Positions 26,201-34,533 are shown, numbered from the stretch's first letter. The stretch is DNA of 41,003 bases from Microcoleus sp. LEGE 07076 (GCF_015207455.1 NZ_JADEWV010000038.1:1-41003); one strand, 5' to 3'. Notes: generated by a model not told the origin, from the sequence alone. Numbers and translations: made by a program.

Positions 26201-29088
26201 ATGCTCGTTTGCACAAACTTCATCGCGCAGAGATATTGAGCGTTGGGACTGGTAAAATAGGCGATCGGGAAAAGTTCTTTCAAAAGCCTGTGGGCGACGA
26301 GTTGCAGCGAATCGGTAAGTTCAGGTAAACCTGCCAATCGGTCGATCGATCTGCCAATCATCCTCTTCGTCTCCGCTAATTCTCGGGCTAGAAAATCATC
26401 ATCAGGGTACGGTTCAATTTCAATCCCCAAAGAATTTAAAGTTTCAATCCCTAACTGATAAGCCGCAGATAAATCATTCTTCATCCGCAGACAAGTTATT
26501 TTTAATTCTGCGATCGAACACTGTTCTAACAAAGTTTGAGTTTGCGGCCAAATCCAGTCAAAAATTGCTAAAGCTGCATCATTATTGCCATTTAAATATT
26601 CCGCTTCACCCAGTTCTAAATATAATTTCAAACTCAAAGCATAATTATCTTGCCAACTCGACACTGGCAAACAGTCGCACCCAGCTTTGAAAAAAGTAAG
26701 CGCATCTTCAAAACCCGAAGCAGCTTTAGCCGTTTTCCCTGCTTGGAAATTTAATTCTGCTAATTCATAAACTTCTTCAATTTTAACAATCAACTCGCGA
26801 GCAAAGTTCAAATGATTGACAATATCAAAAATTCGTTCTTGACGTTCAGATTCATTGCTAGAAAGCAACAACAAACGTCCCAAATTCCAGTGCACGGATT
26901 GTTTTTGCGAGTCAGGAATCATCACATAAGCGGCTTGTTGAACCCGATCGTGCAAGAATTTGTAGCGCACTTTGTCAGCTATTTTTGGCAATTTTTTTAA
27001 TTCCTGCTGCTCAAATACTTGCGGTACTCGATAGGCATCGCCTACAGGCAAAATCAAGCCTACTTCCAGCGCTTCCCACAAATTTTGTGCTGTCTTACTC
27101 AAAGATTGTTCGCTCGCTACTGACAATATATCCAGACTGAATTGGTTATCAATACAAGCAGCAAACTGTAAAATTTGCTGAGTTTCTACTGACAAATATT
27201 GAATTTTTCTGACCATTAAATCTACCACATTTTCGGAAATATCCTGCTGCTTAATTTTTGGAATGTCCCACTCCCACTCGGCAGAATCTAGGTTAAATGT
27301 CAGATATTTTTGCTCATGCAAAAATCTCAATAATTGCTTTACAAAAAACGGATTGCCGTGAGTTTTTTCTCGCAGCAATTCAGCCAAAGATGTCGCTTTT
27401 AGAACAGAACTATTCAATGTCTCATAAACTAATCGAGTTATATCATCAATTGCTAAGGGCTTAAGCTCAATACTTGTCAGGCTAATTCCAGTTTTCCGAA
27501 TTGTCTCGTTCGCCAGCATAAACGGATGCGTCGGACTTACTTCATTATCTCGATAAGCAAGAATTAGCAGCAAGTAAGGGTTTTTTTCGACGCAATTTTT
27601 TTTGTACAAATTGACTGTTCCAGCATCCATCCACTGACAGTCATCAAGAAACATTACTAAGGGATGTTCAACAGTGGCAATTGCTTGAACTAACTGCTGC
27701 ATGACTCGGTTGAAGCGGTTTTGAGATTCAATAGCGCCGAGTTCGGGTACGTCTGGTTGCTCGCCCAAAATCAACTTTAGTTCCGGGACGGCATCGATCG
27801 CAATTTTGGCATTTTTCTGCAAAGCGTTGAGTAATATTTTTTGCCATTCTGCTAGCTGAGTTGGGCTTTCCATCAAAATTTGCTGCACTAAGTTACCCAT
27901 AGCTTGAGTGAAAGAAGCGTAGGGAACATTGCGCTTAAATTGGTCGAATTTACCCGAAATGAAATAGCCGCGCTGCTGTGTTATATTGGGGATGATTTCA
28001 TGCACGAATACAGATTTACCGATGCCGGAATAGCCGCTGACTAGGACAATTTGACCGCTGCCTTTGCTGACTTTATCGAACACTTGCAATAGTTGTGTTA
28101 TTTGCGTTTCTCGTCCGTAGAGTTTCTGAGGGATTGACAACTGACTGAGGGTATCCAGTTGTCCGGGAAGAAAGTTGGAAATTGTCCCTGAATTTTCGAT
28201 TTCATTTTGGCAGCGTTCTAAATCTGCTAACAATCCTGTGGCTGTTTGATACCTGTCTTCGGCATTTTTTGCCATGAGTTTTGCCACTATTTGGATTAAA
28301 ACAGGGGGAATTTGTGGGTTGAATTGCTGCAGGGGAAGGGGTTGTTTGGCAATGTGACAGTGTACTATTTCTAAGGGATCGCTGCTGGTAAACGGTAATT
28401 GTCCTGTCAGCAGTTCGTAAAAGGTGACGCCGAGAGAGTAGAAATCGCTGCGGTAGTCTACGGCGCGGTTCATGCGCCCAGTTTGTTCGGGCGACATATA
28501 TGCTAGGGTTCCTTCTAGGCGATCGGGATTTTTTAAGTCTGTTTGTTCTTTTTTTAACCGCGAAGCGATGCTAAAATCAGCAATTTTTATTTGCTTTGTT
28601 TGGGGATTTATGATAATGTTGTCAGGTTTAATATCTTTATGAATGACTTGATTTTGATGCAAAGATATCAAAGCTTTGGTCAAAGGCACGGCTGTGCTTA
28701 AAAATTTGCGAATAGATAATTGGTAATTGGTGGCCGTCGCTGGTGGATTATTTGCTTTGTTGTCAGCAGATTTTAATCGGTAGTCTAGGGTGTTTATCCA
28801 TTTTTTTAGGGAGACCCCTCCAATATCTTCTAATACTAATACTAAGCGCTCTTGAAAAGTATCAAGTCGATAAGCTTTGATAATATACTGAGAATCGAGA
28901 TGTTGTGCGATCAGATATTGGTGTTTGAAACGGGCAATCTGTTCGATTGTAGGACAGTCAATATTTAAGATTTTGAGAATGACGGGCTGTTTTTCAGAGG
29001 TGGATTTTGCTCGGTAAATAACTGTGTTAGTTCCTTGGTGAATCAGTTCTTGTAAGTCGTAACCAGAAATTCCTGAAGTTGTCAGCAT
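23206..29088 (-). CDS. Hybrid Ser/Thr kinase - AAA ATPase - GAF - PAS - histidine kinase
   Basis: A 1960-residue signalling protein of a type frequent in filamentous cyanobacteria. Residues ~8-290 are a Ser/Thr kinase with VIHKDIKPDN (catalytic loop), ADFSIASRL (DFS in place of DFG) and MSPEQTGRMNR. Residues ~315-600 are an AAA/STAND-like ATPase with P-loop GYSGIGKSV (Lys358) and Walker-B-like VMFLDDCQWMD. Residues ~650-1330 are a long alpha-helical, TPR-like region. A GAF domain (~1365-1510), a PAS domain (~1545-1655, TIFESVADGLTLVDLETGKF) and HisKA with His1701 in GVAHEVNNP follow. The HATPase ends it (LIANAIDALEE, DNGLGMAESV, GKGTGLGLSICYQIV). It probably couples protein phosphorylation to two-component signalling. 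Ligand and targets are unknown. Confidence 0.95.
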   Translation of the reverse strand: MLTTSGISGYDLQELIHQGTNTVIYRAKSTSEKQPVILKILNIDCPTIEQIARFKHQYLIAQHLDSQYIIKAYRLDTFQERLVLVLEDIGGVSLKKWINTLDYRLKSADNKANNPPATATNYQLSIRKFLSTAVPLTKALISLHQNQVIHKDIKPDNIIINPQTKQIKIADFSIASRLKKEQTDLKNPDRLEGTLAYMSPEQTGRMNRAVDYRSDFYSLGVTFYELLTGQLPFTSSDPLEIVHCHIAKQPLPLQQFNPQIPPVLIQIVAKLMAKNAEDRYQTATGLLADLERCQNEIENSGTISNFLPGQLDTLSQLSIPQKLYGRETQITQLLQVFDKVSKGSGQIVLVSGYSGIGKSVFVHEIIPNITQQRGYFISGKFDQFKRNVPYASFTQAMGNLVQQILMESPTQLAEWQKILLNALQKNAKIAIDAVPELKLILGEQPDVPELGAIESQNRFNRVMQQLVQAIATVEHPLVMFLDDCQWMDAGTVNLYKKNCVEKNPYLLLILAYRDNEVSPTHPFMLANETIRKTGISLTSIELKPLAIDDITRLVYETLNSSVLKATSLAELLREKTHGNPFFVKQLLRFLHEQKYLTFNLDSAEWEWDIPKIKQQDISENVVDLMVRKIQYLSVETQQILQFAACIDNQFSLDILSVASEQSLSKTAQNLWEALEVGLILPVGDAYRVPQVFEQQELKKLPKIADKVRYKFLHDRVQQAAYVMIPDSQKQSVHWNLGRLLLLSSNESERQERIFDIVNHLNFARELIVKIEEVYELAELNFQAGKTAKAASGFEDALTFFKAGCDCLPVSSWQDNYALSLKLYLELGEAEYLNGNNDAALAIFDWIWPQTQTLLEQCSIAELKITCLRMKNDLSAAYQLGIETLNSLGIEIEPYPDDDFLARELAETKRMIGRSIDRLAGLPELTDSLQLVAHRLLKELFPIAYFTSPNAQYLCAMKFVQTSILYGNSQFSAFGYTLYAFTLVNKYREIEAGCAAGKLSLNLYERWDNKELGACIFHMWGALTLHYMKYIDECKPFMLRAFTSGLETGAYQWSGYASINYLWVSFFGNESLAKAAEIADKFIPAISKVDRNMLAYHLLTKNAIAQLTAPTETAPQPETFIDEHQLLEFARSSADLTTAFVIYLYKLARANWFGEVDRALEYALTGAEFLKGGAGHFVNPVFCFHHAIALAAACTNASDIESKLYRKQLKISLDKFRDLAEHSPANYLHKYSLIQAEIARLSGDSYTAAKHYDWAIASALKYGFVQNAALANELASRFYLAENRYNLAKIYLNDARFCYIEWGATAKVHQLEQSHPNWFNAIGNDQITIATTASTATDANIFDLRTVIRASQAISSEIVLEKLLKKLLNIILENAGAETGCILLERDGYLFVEVSDSDYHNYAKLEQLPPVNNNSQVPLAIVNYVARTQEALVLIDASQEILYQFDSYIQNYQPKSVLCAPIIYQGKSIGIVYLENNLLPGAFTYEGLNLLEMLTAQAAIAIANARSYAGEQEKSHQLAESLENLQKSQIELAQKEEEYRTIFESVADGLTLVDLETGKFVAVNPVVCEMYGYSGEEFLSLSYLALQHPNYVHLFDEFIETIISRQEFYCQTVVRRKDGTEFALEIRAKFFEYKGKPHALSIGRDISQRKQAEQALKTSEARLREKAENLEAILIELQQTQAQLVQTEKISQLGQLVAGVAHEVNNPIGFISGNLHHVEEYIADLINLVNLYQKTFPEPGAEIEEEIAAIELEYLLADLPKTAKSMKMGIDRIRDIMQSLRNYSRTDSVEKKAVDIHEGLETTLMILSHRLKAKHNRPAIKIIKNYGNLPKIKCHPGQINQVFMNLIANAIDALEESNAGKTYAEIEKNPNTITISTLDLCQKQPEIADRIVIRIADNGLGMAESVREKLFRAFFTTKAEGKGTGLGLSICYQIVTEKHGGTLECLSSLECGTEFAISLPI

Positions 29089-29401
29089 AGTCGCTCCTTC
29101 CTAGTTTACAATCAAGTCCCTATTCTCTAATTATACATCTCGATCGAAGATGAATGGCGATCGCCCAGCAGACAACAAGCTGGTTTGAGCGATGTAGCGA
29201 TCGATCGCACAATTTAAAAACTACTTACGTATTTACAGTTTTTGTTATAAGTCGATCGACTGAGCAATTGACACCCTTGATTTTTGGTTTCTGCGGTGTA
29301 AATTTTACAGGCTTAAAATCAAAAATTACAACATCGCGCCGATCGCCGTGAATTAAGCTCATTAAAAATTAATCAGAAAAAGTTACCGAGTAGATACAGA
29401 A

Positions 29402-29519
29402 TATTCCCTGTAGATGCAGTACGCGTGAAACCGGGTTTTTTGAACACCCATCAGTTGAGGGGCGATAACTGTAAAGAAACCAGGCTAGGAGACAGCGTGT
29501 ACTTCATCTACAGGGAATA
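29402..29519. repeat. 118-bp MITE-like element
   Basis: TATTCCCTGTAGATG (29402-29416) is perfectly inverted at 29505-29519. With two mismatches the arms extend to 23 bp. The inside includes a GAAACCGGGTTTTTT arm of the family seen at 16425 and 19499. No coding capacity. Confidence 0.6.
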
Positions 29520-29732
29520 CGCTGTAAATACCGGGTAATTGCGAGTTTGGGAAAGCAATCGCAGAAATACTTTGTTTTTGTACGAGTCGATCGCGCGTAG
29601 TTTACTTGCATAAAAAAATCTGATTGTCGGGTACGAACTGGACACTTTACTTACGTGTAAACTCTCGCTGTTGGATGCACCCTGGGGAAATTACTTACCT
29701 AAAAACTCTTTTTCACGACTTACGCACCAGGC

Positions 29733-29800
29733 ATGAGAATTAAATAACTTACCATTTTTATTGTTCTTGTGGGATGTGTAAATTATTTAATTCACGATCC
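29733..29800. repeat. 68-bp element, right copy (inverted partner at 23083-23177)
   Basis: It runs ATGAGAATTAAATAACTTAC through TTGTTCTTGTGGGAT, then directly GTGTAAATTATTTAATT and CGATCC. It matches the reverse complement of 23083-23177 except for loss of 27 internal bases and two mismatches near the right end. Confidence 0.85.
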
Positions 29801-29818
29801 TACTAAGTAGTCAAGAGC

Positions 29819-29874
29819 GGGTGCGTCAGACCCCAATCCTCGATAATCGTTCAATAACCCAGTCTGACGCACCC
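29819..29874. repeat. GGGTGCGTCAGAC inverted repeat
   Basis: GGGTGCGTCAGAC (29819-29831) is perfectly inverted at 29862-29874 and followed by TAC. It belongs to the GTAGGGTGCGTCAG family. Confidence 0.8.
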
Positions 29875-30403
29875 TACAAGTCGATCGCGCTTTTAATCAA
29901 ATTTTGGGACGATGCTCAGAACAAGGTCCCACAAGAAAAAAAGATTTTTGTGGGATGGCTTCTAGTCGATCCTAACTATTTTTGCATGAAGTCTAATGTA
30001 TCCGCACCCCAAAAGCTACTTAACGCAGAAAAGTTTTCAGCGCAGAACCCACCTCGCCTGCGCCCATCTTCTCACCCTCAACCCTCACCCTATCAGATCG
30101 ACCTTACAGGTGATGCGGTCGGGCGGTGTTCGGCTTTAGGATTGAAAGTATCGAAGCAGATTCAGGACGCGCTTGCTATGTCAAACCCAGTGTTTAGGCA
30201 AAATTTAGGGTTTGGCGCTAGGGATAGCTTGCGAGAATTAAGTCAGAAGGTGCATAGGTCTTGAGATGGTAAAAGTCGATCGAATCTGTTGAGACACAGC
30301 AGGCGCCAGTGTTGATTCGCGAAAAGTTGAGAATGCAAATGTTTCGCCCGGAAAAACTTATTTGCAAATAGAATACTCCAACCTAGAGGTTACGAAATTG
30401 ATT

Positions 30404-30904
30404 ATGTCACTTACAACTCAGATGAATTATAGCGAAGGTATCGCCAACAATCCGCAACTGCAATTAGGTTCTCAAGGTCAAGCGGTATTGGAACTCGAAC
30501 AACTGCTAACCAAGTTGCGGGTTTATCGGCAGCCTGAAGCAGGAATTTTTAACAAAGCAGTTGAATTTGCTGTGAAGCTGTTTCAGTTTCGGGTTTTTTT
30601 GTCGCCGGACGGCATTGTCGGGCCGCTGACTTGGCAGGGGCTTTATACCAACTCTCCAGTTAATATGCCGGTACTCAGATTCGGCAGTTCTGGGGAAGCA
30701 GTCACTACTGTTCAGCAAGTTCTTACGGTTTCCCAGCACTACAACGGCAAAATTGACGGCAAATTTTATAGTTTGACGGAGACTGCTGTTGGGGCATTTC
30801 AAAAAAGCTTTGGGATTCCGGCTGAGGGGATTGTCAACAGACAAACTTGGACTGCTTTGAGTAAAATTCCGCGCGGCTACGATCCTAATTGGTTCTTGAC
30901 TTAG
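30404..30904 (+). CDS. Peptidoglycan-binding-like protein (two PG_binding_1 repeats)
   Basis: A 166-residue protein from the ATG at 30404 (MSLTTQMNYSEGI); an upstream TTG at 30362 would add 14 residues. There is no strong ribosome-binding site at either. Two PG_binding_1 repeats are visible: LQLGSQGQAVLELEQLLTKL...FLSPDGIVGPLTWQGLY and LRFGSSGEAVTTVQQVLTVS...FGIPAEGIVNRQTWTAL. The pattern G..G..V..LQ..L, then F Q....L..DGIVG..TW is that of the cell-wall-binding three-helix domain. No catalytic domain is attached and no clear signal peptide is present, so localisation is uncertain. A hairpin GAACAGGC/GCCTGTTC lies 40 bases downstream. Confidence 0.88.
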   Translation: MSLTTQMNYSEGIANNPQLQLGSQGQAVLELEQLLTKLRVYRQPEAGIFNKAVEFAVKLFQFRVFLSPDGIVGPLTWQGLYTNSPVNMPVLRFGSSGEAVTTVQQVLTVSQHYNGKIDGKFYSLTETAVGAFQKSFGIPAEGIVNRQTWTALSKIPRGYDPNWFLT

Positions 30905-31219
30905 GACTTATAGCCGAAGCAAGAAGGAAGAAGTCGATTTTGTGGAACAGGCCGGAGAGCCTGTTCTTAACTTAGGGGGGTAAGGTGCGCCACAACCACC
31001 CAACGAAAAGCTGTTTTTTATGCTGCTTTTTTATTGATTCCTGCTTGTTTATTCTGTTTTCTGGCGTTGGGTGAAAGTTACCAATTATCAATTATTAAAT
31101 ACTAATTAGCAATTATCAGAAAAGATCGATCGCCAACAAACTGTTAATTTTCCTTACAATTTCGAGAACAGCGTGCAGTCTGGATGATAGGATGCCCTAA
31201 AAATCCTTTGGATATATCT
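30905..31219. other. Intergenic stretch upstream of psaD
   Basis: It holds a hairpin GAACAGGC (30945-30952)/GCCTGTTC (30959-30966) of the 2938 repeat family, and AT-rich sequence. The psaD promoter must lie here, but I see only a possible -10 (TACAAT near 31155) and no matching -35. Confidence 0.4.
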
Positions 31220-31645
31220 ATGGCAGAAGAACTGACTGGACAACCCCCAATCTTCGGCGGCAGCACCGGCGGCTTGCTGACCAAGGCGCTAGTTGAAGAG
31301 AAGTATGCTATCACTTGGACTAGCCCCAAGGAGCAGGTGTTTGAAATGCCGACGGGTGGCGCTGCAATTATGCGTCAAGGCGACAACTTGCTGTATCTGC
31401 CCCGGAAGGAGCAGTGCATCGCTTTGGGCGGCCAGCAACTGCGGGCGAAATTCAAAATCTCGAACTACAAAATTTACCGCGTGTTTCCCGACGGTTCTAA
31501 TGAGTACCTGCATCCCAAGGATGGCGTGTTCCCCGAGAAGGTGAACGAAGGTCGTCCTTACAACGGTAAGATTGACCGCAATATTGGCAGCAATCCCGAT
31601 CCGATCAAGGTGAAGTTTACCGGTAAAAAGACCTACGAAGTTTAG
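31220..31645 (+). CDS. psaD: Photosystem I reaction centre subunit II (PsaD)
   Basis: A 141-residue protein from the ATG at 31220 ([20 protein letters not shown]). It shows the full PsaD sequence: [76 protein letters not shown] and [31 protein letters not shown]. PsaD is a stromal/cytoplasmic-side extrinsic subunit that docks ferredoxin and stabilises PsaC on photosystem I at the thylakoid membrane. Length is normal. It is monocistronic, with a strong terminator directly downstream. Confidence 0.98.
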   Translation: MAEELTGQPPIFGGSTGGLLTKALVEEKYAITWTSPKEQVFEMPTGGAAIMRQGDNLLYLPRKEQCIALGGQQLRAKFKISNYKIYRVFPDGSNEYLHPKDGVFPEKVNEGRPYNGKIDRNIGSNPDPIKVKFTGKKTYEV

Positions 31646-31659
31646 GTTTTTAGCGAATT

Positions 31660-31710
31660 GCTGAGCTGTTTTCGGGTAGTATTTCCTGAAAAGCTCAGCC
31701 TGCATTTTTT
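31660..31710 (+). terminator. Intrinsic terminator of psaD
   Basis: GCTGAGCT-TTTTC pairs with GAAAAGCTCAGC (one bulged G on the left arm), followed by CTGCATTTTTT. It begins 15 bases after the psaD stop. Confidence 0.85.
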
Positions 31711-31818
31711 AGTTTGTAGTAGCGCTTGGACGGCAGAAGCTTTTTCTCGATCGCCCAATCGCCACTGCAAACTTCAAATACAATTAAAATTTAATAAAAA
31801 TTAATAATTAGATTAACC

Positions 31819-32679
31819 ATGAATCTGGTAATCAGGCGAGCAACTCATCGGGATATCGATGTTTGCGCTCGCATTAATTATGAAGCTTTTAAAGGTATTT
31901 CCGATCGCCATCAGTTCCCGACAGATTTTCCCACACTGGATTTTGCCACAGAAATTACCGATATTTTGATCGACAGCCCGTCATTTTTTGGCATCGTAGC
32001 CGAGAGTGACGGTGCGGTTGTCGGCTGCGGTTTTATGGACGAACGCAACCCGATTCGCGGGATTGGCCCTGTGAGTGTCGATCGCACTTTTCAAGGAAAA
32101 GGGACGGGACGGCAAATCATGAAAGCTTTGCTGGAACGGGGACAGGACGCTCTGGGCATCCGTTTGGTGCAAGAATCTTTTAATCTGGCTGCGCTGTCGC
32201 TTTACGCCTCTCTGGGTTTTGAGGTGAAGGAACCTTTCGTGTTAATGGAGGGGAAGTTTCACAGCCCGCCACAGTCAGGGTTTGAGGTGCGGCCGATGGC
32301 TAGAGAGGATGTGGGCGAATGTGTGGCTTTGTGCGAAAAACTGTGTGGGTGCGATCGAACTTCCGACATTGAATACGCCCTAAATAATTATTGTCCGTTA
32401 GTTGCGTACCAGCAAGGTCGGATTGTGGCTTATACTTGTGCGGTGTCCACTTTGGGTCACAGCGCCGCCAAAACCGAGGCAGATATGCAGGTTTTGCTGT
32501 TGGGGGCTGCTGCGTACAGTTCCGATGAAGTGCTAGCTTTTCACTTGCCGCTGAGGTATGGAAGTTTGTTTCGCTGGTGTTTGCAACAAGGGCTGCGCGC
32601 CGTCAAGCCGATGGCGGTGATGGCTGTTGGCGAGTACCAATCGCCCGAGGGATGCTGGTTTCCGTCTTTTGTTTATTGA
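31819..32679 (+). CDS. GNAT family N-acetyltransferase
   Basis: A 286-residue protein. Residues ~1-150 are a GNAT domain: LVIRRATHRDIDVCARINYEAF, AESDGAVVGCGFMDER, the acetyl-CoA-binding motif A GPVSVDRTFQGKGTGRQIMKALLERG, and LAALSLYASLGFEVKEPFVLMEG. Residues ~155-286 start again as GFEVRPMAREDVGECVALCEKL, suggesting a second, degenerate GNAT-like half with VAYQQGRIVAYTCAV but no R/Q-x-x-G-x-G/A loop. The substrate cannot be read. It ends 23 bases before trpE on the same strand, so co-transcription is possible. Confidence 0.88.
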   Translation: MNLVIRRATHRDIDVCARINYEAFKGISDRHQFPTDFPTLDFATEITDILIDSPSFFGIVAESDGAVVGCGFMDERNPIRGIGPVSVDRTFQGKGTGRQIMKALLERGQDALGIRLVQESFNLAALSLYASLGFEVKEPFVLMEGKFHSPPQSGFEVRPMAREDVGECVALCEKLCGCDRTSDIEYALNNYCPLVAYQQGRIVAYTCAVSTLGHSAAKTEADMQVLLLGAAAYSSDEVLAFHLPLRYGSLFRWCLQQGLRAVKPMAVMAVGEYQSPEGCWFPSFVY

Positions 32680-32702
32680 TTGTATAGCTAAGTTATATAT
32701 AT

Positions 32703-34268
32703 ATGATGTTTCCCGATTTCTCACAATTCTCTTCACTGGCGAAACAAGGCAATTTTGTCCCCGTGTATCAAGAATGGGTTGCTGATTTGGATACGCCGGT
32801 GTCAGCGTGGTATCGGGTGTGTGCCGGTCAACCTTACAGTTTTTTGCTGGAGTCGGTGGAAGGTGGGGAGAAACTCGGGCGTTATAGTTTCTTAGGGTGC
32901 GATCCGCTGTGGATTTTGGAGGCTAGGGGCGATCGTACAACTCAAGTTTACCGCGACGGTTCCCAAAAAGTATTTACGGGCGATCCGTTTGCGGTTTTGA
33001 CTGAGTGTTTGGAACCCTACAAACCGGTGAAATTGCCACAGTTGCCGTCAGGAATTGGCGGGTTATTCGGTTTTTGGGGTTATGAGTTAATTAAGTGGAT
33101 AGAACCGCGAGTTCCTGTGTATCCGGCTGGAGACAAAGATTTGCCGGATGGGTTGTGGATGCAGGTTGACAATTTGCTGATTTTTGACCAGGTGAAACGG
33201 AAAATTTGGGCTGTGGCTTATGCGGATTTGCGGGAGGTTGGCGTTGATTTGGCTGATGCTTACGGCCAAGCGTGCGATCGTGTTTCTCAGTTAGTCAACA
33301 AGCTGCAATCGCCGCTTTCCCAGCAATCAACTCTGATAAAATGGACTCCTCCCGGCAACGGGCAAGATGCCCGTTCCACACAAGATGCCCCTCCCACAAC
33401 AGACAATACAGAATTGGCTTACACCAGCAATATTACACCTGAAAAATATTGTGCCAATGTCTTAAAAGCTAAGGATTATATCAAAGCGGGAGATATTTTT
33501 CAGGTTGTGATTTCCCAGCGGCTGGAGGCTGAATACAGCGGCGATCCTTTTGCACTTTACCGTTCTTTGCGCTTGATCAATCCTTCGCCGTACATGGCTT
33601 ATTTTAATTTCGGAGATTGGCAGATTATCGGTTCTAGTCCAGAGATTATGGTGAAGGCAGAAAATACTGCTGATGGCAAAAAGATCGCAACTTTGCGGCC
33701 GATTGCGGGTACGCGCCGCCGCGGCCAAACTCCTCAAGAAGATGATGCTTTGGCGGCTCAATTGCTGCAAGATCCGAAAGAAATTGCGGAACACGTGATG
33801 TTAGTTGATTTGGGCAGAAATGATTTAGGCAGAGTTTGCCGCAGCGGTACTGTCAAAGTTGATGAATTGATGGGAATTGAGCGTTATTCTCATGTGATGC
33901 ACATTGTGAGCAATGTAATCGGAGAATTGGCTGAGGATAAAACGGCTTGGGATTTGTTGAAAGCTGGTTTTCCTGCGGGTACGGTTAGCGGTGCTCCGAA
34001 GATTCGGGCGATGGAAATTGTGCACGAGTTGGAAGGTTGCCGTCGTGGCCCGTATTCTGGGGTTTACGGGTATTATGATTTTGAGGGACAGTTGAATAGT
34101 GCGATCGCGATTCGGACTATGGTTGTTCGTTCTTTAGGTGGTGATAAACATTCGGTTTCTGTGCAAGCCGGTGCTGGTTTGGTGGCTGATTCTAACCCAG
34201 AAATGGAATATGAAGAAACTCTGAATAAAGCCAGGGGAATGTTGCAGGCAATTCGCTGTTTGAAGTAG
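32703..34268 (+). CDS. trpE: Anthranilate synthase component I
   Basis: A 521-residue enzyme that makes anthranilate from chorismate, with ammonia from TrpG. The N-terminal domain (YSFLLESVEGGEKLGRYSFLG) carries the LLES region linked to tryptophan feedback inhibition. The chorismate-binding domain starts near residue 240: KAKDYIKAGDIFQVVISQRLE, NPSPYMAYFNF, IGSSPEIMV, LRPIAGTRRRG, EIAEHVMLVDLGRNDLGRV, FPAGTVSGAPKIRAMEI and VQAGAGLVADSNPE. Between the domains, residues ~217-233 (PPGNGQDARSTQDAPPTT) are encoded by an in-frame copy of the intergenic GGCAAGATGCCCGTTCC repeat. Two ATGs lie in tandem at the start; no clear ribosome-binding site is visible. Two-subunit activity with trpG (12727-13314) is inferred. 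Confidence 0.95.
   Translation: MMFPDFSQFSSLAKQGNFVPVYQEWVADLDTPVSAWYRVCAGQPYSFLLESVEGGEKLGRYSFLGCDPLWILEARGDRTTQVYRDGSQKVFTGDPFAVLTECLEPYKPVKLPQLPSGIGGLFGFWGYELIKWIEPRVPVYPAGDKDLPDGLWMQVDNLLIFDQVKRKIWAVAYADLREVGVDLADAYGQACDRVSQLVNKLQSPLSQQSTLIKWTPPGNGQDARSTQDAPPTTDNTELAYTSNITPEKYCANVLKAKDYIKAGDIFQVVISQRLEAEYSGDPFALYRSLRLINPSPYMAYFNFGDWQIIGSSPEIMVKAENTADGKKIATLRPIAGTRRRGQTPQEDDALAAQLLQDPKEIAEHVMLVDLGRNDLGRVCRSGTVKVDELMGIERYSHVMHIVSNVIGELAEDKTAWDLLKAGFPAGTVSGAPKIRAMEIVHELEGCRRGPYSGVYGYYDFEGQLNSAIAIRTMVVRSLGGDKHSVSVQAGAGLVADSNPEMEYEETLNKARGMLQAIRCLK
33351..33401 (+). repeat. Intergenic-type palindromic repeat inserted in frame in trpE
   Basis: AACGGGCA (33357-33364), AGA, TGCCCGTT (33368-33375) then CCACACAAGATGCCCCTCCCACAAC. 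The core matches the GGAACAGGCATCTTGCC and GCACGGGCATCTTGCCC families found between genes at 2938-3002 and 9831-9998. It encodes residues ~217-233 of TrpE. Confidence 0.8.
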
Positions 34269-34286
34269 CAAGTTATGAGGATTCGG

Positions 34287-34445
34287 TCCGATCCCCCCTA
34301 GCCCCCCCTTAAGAAGGGGGGGACTGGAGTCTTCTCAAAGTCGCCATTCTTAAGGGGGGACTGGAAGTTATCAAAGTCGCCATTCTTAAGGGGGGACTGG
34401 AAGTTATCAAAGTCCCCCTTCTTAAGGGGGATTTAGGGGGATCGG
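34287..34445. repeat. Element with three 36-37-bp tandem units and C/G-rich inverted ends
   Basis: The ends are inverted: CGGTCCGATCCCCCCTAGCC and CCTTAAGAAGGGGG on the left, CCCCCTTCTTAAGGGGG and TTAGGGGGATCGGGCC on the right. Inside, GGACTGG units begin at 34321, 34358 and 34394, each carrying CAAAGTC(G/C)CC.TTCTTAAGGGG. Non-coding. Confidence 0.8.
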
Positions 34446-34533
34446 GCCTCGGCTACAAACGAGAGATCAAAATGGTTTTAGTCTTAAGCGGACACCAATA
34501 AATATAAAATCCTGACTACAAACCATTTTTGTA

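Larger units (their letters stand above)
29089..30403. other. 1.3-kb intergenic mosaic of repeats
   Basis: No frame here looks like a real protein. It holds a MITE-like inverted repeat (29402-29519), the right copy of the kinase-flanking element (29733-29800), a GGGTGCGTCAGAC hairpin (29819-29874) and a TGTGGGATGG fragment near 29949. The 147-codon frame at 29821-30264 begins inside two of these repeats and lacks recognisable motifs, though its second half is not explained by repeats. Confidence 0.55.

Noticed and set aside
27560..27660. Possible compensated frameshift in the kinase gene near the A-rich coding run (VNLYKKNCVEKNPY)
   Set aside because: The run differs from my recollection of relatives, but the frame stays open, the length fits and flanking motifs (DDCQW, AYRDNEV) are in the same frame. 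It is not strong enough to report.
29821..30264. 147-codon open frame in the repeat mosaic
   Set aside because: It starts inside a GGTGCGTCAGAC inverted repeat and continues through a TGTGGGATGG fragment; composition is not protein-like, there is no ribosome-binding site and no motif.
30945..30966. Terminator for the peptidoglycan-binding-like gene
   Set aside because: The hairpin GAACAGGC/GCCTGTTC has no following T-run and belongs to a repeat family found elsewhere.
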